Shown here in pieces: positions 58,701 to 64,000 of a stretch of DNA of 64,000 nucleotides; the stretch's first letter is position 1, and the number at the start of each line of letters is the position of its first letter. The position numbers and the translations under genes were made by a program. The notes under the pieces were generated by a model. The model saw only the letters and a program-made list of their open reading frames with translations, ran no database searches and was not told the origin of the DNA. Origin of the DNA: Adiantum capillus-veneris (taxonomy: Eukaryota > Streptophyta > Polypodiopsida > Polypodiales > Pteridaceae); the NCBI GenBank assembly GCA_014529385.2, contig CM043971.1:84857340-84921339 (forward strand). The letters run 5' to 3'.

Positions 58701-61685
58701 TGTGGCACAGGCTCAGAAAGGACAACCAAGTTTCCAACCCCTCGGAGTGGTCCCGTTTCCCATATAAACCAAGCTTCCATCCCCCCAATCTCATGTGACT
58801 ACGCACGAAAGGAAGCTGGCTATTATGTAGTAATCAATAGATCATATCATGAGATACACAATCTTGAGAGTAGTGACAGCAAATGCATCAAACAACAGCA
58901 AAGTTTCCAATAAATGGAGACTCACAAATAGATCATATCATGAGATACACAATCTTGAGAGTAATGACAGCAAATGCATCAAACCAACAGCAAAGTTTCC
59001 AATAAATGGAGACTCACAACCTTAAAAGCTAATGTCTTCCTGGACAGCACGATACTAAGATCTTTGAAGGCACGCCAATGTCTGAAAAACCAGACTGCCG
59101 AAATAACTTGGCTCTAGAGAAAAGTTACAGGACATGAAGGTACCAAAAACAGGGATTTTTTTCTGCTCCCCCACCTTTATCTTAAGCTTAAGTTAAGGTT
59201 GTCTTTCTTTCTTGATAAAAAAAACACGACAAGAAGAAGTGCATACCTTCAGCCGCCGGAAGGCCAAAATCTGTGCTTTGAGAACACTCAACTGCTGCCT
59301 AGAAAATGGTTGTGGTTGAGGCTGGTGTGGAAGTTGAGCTTGAGGCTGCAGCTGAGTGGAGGCATGAGTCTTTAGCTGTTGCTGCTGGAAATGCTGAACA
59401 CCTGCTTGCTGCAAAATTTGATGCTGTTGATGCTGAACTGGCATTGCCTGTGAGTGCTCTGTATCCTGTTGCTGCTGCTGCTGCTGCTGCGGCAACTGCT
59501 GGTGATAATTAGCCTGCTGCATAAAAGCATTGGAGCCTTGGCCAGTTGATGTTGCTTGTAACTGCTGTTGTCGCAAATATTGCAGTTCCGCCTCATCTGA
59601 AGAGGATACAGCAGATGTTCCTAAAGTCTTCTCTGGTCTAGAGGACATAGGTGCTCCCATAGTACTCTTACCTAAAAGACCAGGTGCTGGAATATTGCTA
59701 GTGGGCCTATTCAAGCTTAAAACACCTCTTTCAATAGAGTAATCACTTGTTTGGTGTTGTGGCTGCTGCTGCTGATGCTGCCGAACATTGGAGTTAGATA
59801 CAATGCCACTTGGCAAGCCTGGATGATTCTTTCCCAATATCATCCCCGGATTCGAATGTCCTTCTCCAACACCACCACCATGCTGCTGCATGTTAGTATG
59901 GCCCAGGTTCCTCATACCAGTTTCTTGAGCTTTTGGAGCTGTCTGGTGTAGAGATGGAAGACCAGGACCTGCCTCCGAAGCTGCCTTCTGCATAGCTACA
60001 AATTGAGCACGCAATTGTGGATGCATATATTGTGAAGGCGGAAGATGAGCCACTGAGCTCAAATCCAAGTGGTGGGACTGATGAGGTGACAAAGAAGACA
60101 TTACTTGCCCATTCACCAACATAGCCGTTTGGTTCTGAAGAGCACCTGCTGATGGTGGCCTCATGGTATTCGCCATGGACTGGGTATAACCTGGCTGAGC
60201 CCGCCCAACAGCAGCGTCATTTTTGGCCTCTTGTGCTTGCTCCATCTGCTGATCTGCCAATGAAAACTGGCCAGAATGCTTACTACTGGTAGCGTGCCCT
60301 TGTCGTATCTGATGTTGCCTAGTTTGGTTTGGAAGGTTGTTATTAACATCTTCTTTTGGCTGAGAACCTCCTTGATCACTTGCAATTGAAGCTTTGTTTT
60401 GCTGAGCATTTCCTTGGGCTTTCTTGTGAGCTGCTAAGAAAGCTTGTTGGGCATAAACCTGTGCTTGCACTTGCTGTGGGTTGGGAGCTTGAGAGACATC
60501 CGACGCTGCCTGAGATGGTGTCTGGTGCTGGTTTGCATCTGAGAATCCTCTTGGTGGAAGGAGAAGCTGAGGACCACCCACGGCATTGCCATTGGTGCTC
60601 ACTCCTGCAAAAGGTCCTTGAAACACGGAGAATTGCTCACCTGGTAAGCCCTTGCGGAATGGCTGCAAGCATAAGAAAGCTTCATCTTAGCGATCCACTT
60701 GATCAAAGTGTAAATCCTCAACAGAAACCAATCATCGCATTAACTCTTGTATATGCAAAAATTATACAGGAAGGATGAATTTCACCACAAGTGCAAACAA
60801 CATATACACGAAAATTCAAGGCAGCCGCATACATCAAGACTACAAACAACTAAAACAACCACTAAATTTCACCTGGATTCACAAAATTTGCTATATCCAC
60901 AAAGTTTCAGTGCGGCAATAGGGAGCAGACTATGCGCAAATCTGTACAAAACTTCATAGCAGGAACCACAGTCCTAAAAATTCACGCAGATACAATGCCG
61001 GAGAACAAGACTTTGAATTTGACCAAAAGTATAGTAAACAATGCAGACAAGGAGTACAAGAAGACAAAACCATAAGTCAGGACCTTTACTAGTTTTAACT
61101 TTTCAGGAAAATTTTATTCAAATACCATACCTGGAGGTGATGTGGCCCCTGGGCCGCCCCCTGCCCTTGCTGCTGAAGATGGTGCTGAGCTTGATGCTGT
61201 TGTTGCAGATGGTGATGCTGCTGAGCAGCTTGGGCTTGGGCTTGGGCTTGCGCTTGTGCTTGTGCTTGTGCTTGTTGCTGCATCTGTTGTAACTGTTGCT
61301 GCCATTGCTGTTGCTGTTGCTGCTGCTGCGCCGCTTGCACACCCGCAAAATGTGGAGCAGAAGCGGGCTGCAATGGCTTCAGATGATGCGTGTTCGAGTG
61401 AAATTGGTGGAATTCCGGGGAAGGTGAGGCCCCGGAAGGGTAAGATTTGAAACCAGGGAGAGAAGAAGGGTAAGAATTAGGGTTAGGGTTAGAAATAGGA
61501 AGAGGATTTCTGGGCGATGGAGCAGGGGAAGACGAAGAGGTATGTGGGGAAGAGGCAGAAGAGGGATTGGAAAGTGCAGATGGGTTGTTGAAGGAAAATG
61601 ATGTGGGTGAAACAATTGCTACTCCTGCTCCGGATCCGTCTGCTTTTGCCCCCTGCTGCTGCAATAGGCCCTGGCCCTTCTGCAT
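49043..61685 (-). CDS. BRM: BRAHMA, SWI/SNF chromatin-remodelling ATPase (14 coding exons, 2526 aa)
   Basis: Join, minus strand: 61685-61131, 60662-59247, 58221-56854, 56773-56673, 56567-56480, 56363-56277, 53885-53793, 53709-53626, 53499-53296, 53009-52767, 52691-51057, 50953-50327, 50247-50008, 49882-49043. All introns are GT-AG; all are phase 0 except intron 4 (phase 2). Domains: Gln-rich N-terminus, QLQ (about 637-657), HSA (about 985-1060), SNF2 ATPase with DEMGLGKT (1196-1203) and DEAQ (1299-1302), helicase C with RAHRIGQ (1608-1614), SnAC, acidic/basic linker, bromodomain (about 2175-2275), tail ending RRPSHV as in plant BRM. It moves nucleosomes in the nucleus as the catalytic subunit of plant SWI/SNF complexes. 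Arabidopsis BRM is about 2190 aa; the extra length lies mostly in low-complexity parts. An in-frame upstream ATG at 61829 is possible; 61685 was chosen because MQKGQG resembles the start of known BRM proteins. Confidence 0.93.
50008..50247 (-). CDS. BRM: BRM exon 13 (bromodomain, first part)
   Basis: 80 codons beginning [20 protein letters not shown]. Bromodomain features are [18 protein letters not shown] and [16 protein letters not shown], with the Asn that contacts acetyl-lysine. Confidence 0.9.
50327..50953 (-). CDS. BRM: BRM exon 12
   Basis: 209 codons: acidic start ([13 protein letters not shown]), basic cluster ([17 protein letters not shown], a likely nuclear-localisation or DNA-contact patch), then P/R/K-rich linker up to PESTQKK. 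Confidence 0.88.
51057..52691 (-). CDS. BRM: BRM exon 11 (helicase C, SnAC)
   Basis: 545 codons. The helicase C lobe contains [38 protein letters not shown] and [13 protein letters not shown] (motif VI arginines). SnAC follows ([18 protein letters not shown] to DWPGEMM), then acidic and basic stretches ([15 protein letters not shown]). The open frame continues past the donor into the intron as far as 50979; splicing at 51057 joins to the next exon in frame. Confidence 0.92.
52767..53009 (-). CDS. BRM: BRM exon 10
   Basis: 81 codons from [20 protein letters not shown] to [14 protein letters not shown], including the LEPFMLRR motif between the two ATPase lobes. Confidence 0.92.
53296..53499 (-). 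CDS. BRM: BRM exon 9 (DEAQ box)
   Basis: 68 codons with [30 protein letters not shown] (motif II) and [10 protein letters not shown] (motif III). DEAQ is the form seen in plant BRM. Confidence 0.93.
53626..53709 (-). CDS. BRM: BRM exon 8
   Basis: 28 codons, [20 protein letters not shown] then QRTKLYSQ, within the SNF2 N-lobe. Acceptor GAGCAG, donor GTTTGT. Confidence 0.9.
53793..53885 (-). CDS. BRM: BRM exon 7
   Basis: 31 codons, [20 protein letters not shown] then [11 protein letters not shown], helicase motif Ia. It follows the largest intron (53886-56276). Confidence 0.92.
55252..55943. mobile_element. Non-autonomous hAT-type element in BRM intron 6
   Basis: Left terminus CAGAGTTACCGGGGAACGT (55252-55270); the reverse complement of the right terminus (55926-55943) is CATAGTTACCCGGAACGT. 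The direct repeat GCACAATG flanks both ends (55244-55251 and 55944-55951). Terminal inverted repeats starting CA with an 8-bp target duplication are the hallmark of the hAT superfamily. Subterminal zones are packed with GTTCCG/CGGAAC motifs, probable transposase binding sites. The centre is CT-rich and has no coding capacity, so it needs transposase in trans. Confidence 0.85.
55505..55713. repeat. CT-rich minisatellite and (TC)n tract inside the hAT element
   Basis: Irregular CTCTC, CAAGGCT and CTCCCT repeats end in a pure TC run at about 55674-55712. The Leu/Ser-rich open frames over it are artefacts. Confidence 0.85.
56277..56363 (-). CDS. BRM: BRM exon 6 (Walker A)
   Basis: 29 codons, [16 protein letters not shown] then [13 protein letters not shown]. 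It carries helicase motif I; the Lys of GKT binds ATP phosphate. Confidence 0.93.
56480..56567 (-). CDS. BRM: BRM exon 5
   Basis: 88 bp encoding [19 protein letters not shown] and LRDYQL, the entry to the SNF2 ATPase fold (Q motif region). Confidence 0.9.
56673..56773 (-). CDS. BRM: BRM exon 4
   Basis: 101 bp encoding [18 protein letters not shown] through SVSK. It ends in phase 2, the only non-zero phase in the gene. Confidence 0.88.
56854..58221 (-). CDS. BRM: BRM exon 3 (HSA domain)
   Basis: 456 codons from [14 protein letters not shown] to AMLAAKAQ. The second half holds the long basic helix of the HSA domain ([20 protein letters not shown]), which binds actin-related proteins, and the post-HSA segment (DNDVDTY-like [11 protein letters not shown] and [16 protein letters not shown]). 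The preceding 300 codons are S/P-rich. Confidence 0.9.
58836..59018 (-). repeat. 91-bp tandem duplication in BRM intron 2
   Basis: Units 58836-58926 and 58927-59018 differ at only a couple of positions. It lies wholly in the intron between exons 2 and 3, so it does not affect coding. Confidence 0.9.
59247..60662 (-). CDS. BRM: BRM exon 2 (Gln-rich region and QLQ)
   Basis: 472 codons beginning [14 protein letters not shown] after acceptor TTGCAG. It is rich in Q, H, S and N with a Q8 run (CAG repeat near 59465-59490). It ends in the QLQ motif [20 protein letters not shown] before donor GTATGC. QLQ in SNF2 proteins binds GIF/SWI3-type partners. Confidence 0.9.
61131..61685 (-). CDS. BRM: BRM exon 1
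   Basis: 185 codons: an S/N/P-rich segment, then poly-Q and an alternating Ala-Gln tract encoded by hexanucleotide repeats (61217-61270), then H/Q-rich sequence. Donor GTATGG follows CTCCAG. Probably disordered; the N-terminus of plant BRM binds partner proteins. Confidence 0.88.
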
Positions 61686-61960
61686 GCTCAAATCGAAAAT
61701 CCAAAACACTTTGCAAAATCGCCCTTGTTTTGTTAAGAAATGGGCCAAAAAAAGAGGGAAAATTTCCGACTCAGAAGGCGAGACGGTGTGTGTGAGTGGA
61801 TGGGTATGTGTGTGTGCTCTCTCACGCACGCAATTGCTTTTTCCTGCATTTAGCTTTACCTTTCATCGCCCCTCCATAAATCAAAGCTCACCCCCTTTAC
61901 TTTTCCCCGTAAAACCTCCAATTATGTAAGCTGCGTTTTTCATGTCGTGACACACAGGCT

Positions 61961-62051
61961 AAAGCACCCGGGAGGGGGGGCCATGTGACCCCTTCTTTAT
62001 TGTGTGTGTGTGTGTGTGTGTTGTCTTGGCGAGGGGGGGGTGGGGGGGGGG
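61961..62051 (+). repeat. G-rich and (TG)n tracts upstream of BRM
   Basis: G7 at 61974-61980, a TG run at 62001-62021, then G8-T-G10 at 62033-62051. These lie 280-370 bp upstream of the BRM start codon, on the template strand of BRM. Several G runs in close succession could form a quadruplex in the promoter region. Confidence 0.85.
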
Positions 62052-64000
62052 TTTAGAGTATGTGTGCAAGTGGGTTCAATTTTGGTTTAGGAATCTATAT
62101 ATTTTGGTTTTCCTTTTTTGGGTGGGTTAAATATGCACAAATATGTTAAAAAAGAAACTTTTTATATCACATCGGCAACACGACTAAGTACTATTGTAAA
62201 AGGCCATCTCAATGTGGCCCCTTCTTGACATACTTCAAATCTTCTATTGCGAAAGGGTTGTTGTGTAAGGGCATGTAGAAAAGCTAAGCAATGGGATTAA
62301 CGACTACAAACTAACCCAAAAGAGACCCTACAATATGTGGCAGTTGGAGTGCATCCATTTTTCGATTTACTTTTGTTCTGTTGGTGTAGTTTAGGTCTTG
62401 TTCAGAGTATCGAAAAATTGTTTTTATAAATTGTAAAAACTCGGCCATCTTCAAATGATGGTTGCATTTACCATTGGCATTGCATACCTGCTTGTTTCAA
62501 GTTGAGCTTTGCTTCTCTTGATAGCTTATCTCCACTTCGACAAATGATGTTGCACTTGATCTTCTTGGGATTTCCTTCTATACTAACTTCCCTTGTTGTG
62601 GTTGTTTCGTGTGGTTGAACTTCTTTTGCAACTTCCTTGCTTTGATCACCTGTTATAAAAGATGTTTAGGGCATAATTCTATGAGCTAGTATGTCTCAAA
62701 TACAGGTCAGTTCTTTTTGTACAGTTTTCCCATCTTGGCCTACATAATTGTTAAGAGAGAGAGAGAGAAGGAGAGAGCTTGAGCTTGACCCTCAATCAAG
62801 GACTAAACTTACCCATCTATAAAATTAGTCCCTAGGGCTACCAACCATATGCTCGACAGAAGATGGCCTGCAGATCTATGTTGTGATCCATCATGTAGCA
62901 ATGGATCATATGATCTAGGCAACACCACATCATTTGCTATTGAATGCCATTGGGATGCTTGCCATTGAATGAAGGTGTGGGAATTTCTTTATCAGAAATT
63001 TAAAAAAAATAAGTACTAAATGACTATAAATCAAATGAACATAATCTAAATTTCAATTAGGATTAAAACTTTACTGAGAAGATTTGACGTGGATGGCCCT
63101 AGCATAACATAAAATATTTGAGTATGAACTTTGTCTTACATGTTTGGAAAAGACATGCGTAGGTTACCTGTGGGATGCAACAGGGGATGGTCCTTTTTAG
63201 CTAGGACTGATAACCGTTGGTCTATGTTTTGAGCTCGGGTTCATTCACTGCCCTAGAAATGGGATTGAACGGGAGTGAGTCCTGCCCGAGTAGTGAGACC
63301 CGCGGATGCATCTGGAAATCAGCCTAGTCCGGGTAGGCCTGATGCCGGCAGGAAAAGGAGGAAGGAAAATGGATCCATGAAGGGATCAGGATAAGGGAGG
63401 AGGACGTGAGAACTCTTCTGATTGTTTGGTAAAAAGGAACCTTGGAAAGGCTAAGAACCTAAATGGCCTATTCCGCAATTGTCCTTGTCATAATAATCAA
63501 TATCTAATTCTCCTAAATGATTTTCTCATGTTAAACTGATCATTTAATATGGGGAAGTGCCAGGGGAGAAAAAGCTAGAATATTGGTTAAGCTAGCAGAC
63601 CGGCCACAGTAGGGATCCAAAGGAGGGAAAATAGGGATCCAAAGGGGGGGCCATCTGCAAAAGAGCCATGTGCAACAATGGGCTAAAAAGACCCTAAGGT
63701 TCAGCCCATTAAGACTTCCAAAATGCTAAGGTTCCAAAATTCAAAGGTTATGTCCAAAGGTCAAACCTAGGGGAATTGGATGCTTTGTGTGTGACCAAAA
63801 AAGTCTTTGTACATCCCTACTTGGAAGGGGGCGAGCCTTTCTTCTAGGGGATGAGAGAGAAAGCCACACACACACACACACACACACAAGCTCCCTTTAC
63901 ACAATGGGAATGAGGGACACATGTCAGCTCCCTAGGCCAAATGCCCACAAGGTGTGCCAATTCCTATTGGATGGCCTTGGAGGTGGACCAATGAGAATTA
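62052..64000. other. Upstream flank of BRM, no gene seen
   Basis: No open frame of note and no RNA gene. A TATA-like TATAAAA on the minus strand near 62159-62166 is 475 bp before the BRM start and could belong to its promoter, but this is weak. It also has a GA run at 62755-62775 and a CA run at 63868-63888. Confidence 0.4.

Noticed and set aside
62159-62166. BRM TATA box
   Set aside because: The match is short, in AT-rich sequence, and 475 bp from the start codon. It is mentioned only as a possibility.

Overview
The window is nuclear DNA from a land plant. The evidence is one complete multi-exon gene for the SWI/SNF chromatin-remodelling ATPase BRAHMA, with plant-type domain order and C-terminal tail, set in transposable elements of plant type. 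The retroelement load, very long (TG)n tracts, long C/G homopolymers and the two LINE types fit a large-genome non-seed plant such as a fern. That placement is inference; nothing here fixes the species.

Layout. 1-600: scrap of Ty3/gypsy pol. 0.7-11.48 kb: copies, partly head to tail, of a non-coding dispersed repeat (called R1 here) that carries a (TG)n tract and several small hairpins. 11.49-29.00 kb: a large decayed Ty3/gypsy element on the minus strand (element 1), apparently inserted into R1. It has one recognisable LTR (28080-29000), a tRNA-Asp-type primer binding site, a long leader with repeated palindromes, gag, protease, RT, RNase H, two successive integrase zinc domains, the integrase core, a second protease-like domain and a coiled-coil accessory ORF. 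29.0-30.22 kb: more R1. 30.22-33.94 kb: a 5'-truncated plus-strand LINE. 33.94-36.56 kb: R1 again. About 36.6-43.44 kb: a second, plus-strand gypsy element (element 2) with gag and protease but no recognisable RT or integrase. 44.95-47.47 kb: a second LINE on the minus strand, of a different clade. 47.5-48.6 kb: nothing recognised. 49.04-61.69 kb: BRM on the minus strand, 14 coding exons, predicted protein 2526 aa. Its large sixth intron contains a non-autonomous hAT-type element with matching 8-bp target duplications. 62-64 kb: upstream flank with G-rich and microsatellite tracts and no gene seen.

The only gene that looks functional is BRM: all 13 inferred introns are GT-AG and every exon joins in frame. 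All transposon coding regions carry stops or frameshifts. The most interesting leads are non-canonical: compensatory base changes in R1 hairpins, (TG)n tracts sitting at R1 deletion junctions, a repeated 22-bp palindrome placed before both the gag and the accessory ORF of element 1, the doubled zinc-finger and protease modules in that element, and a PCNA-box-like motif in LINE 2. All positions and matches were read by eye; no alignment or database search was run.
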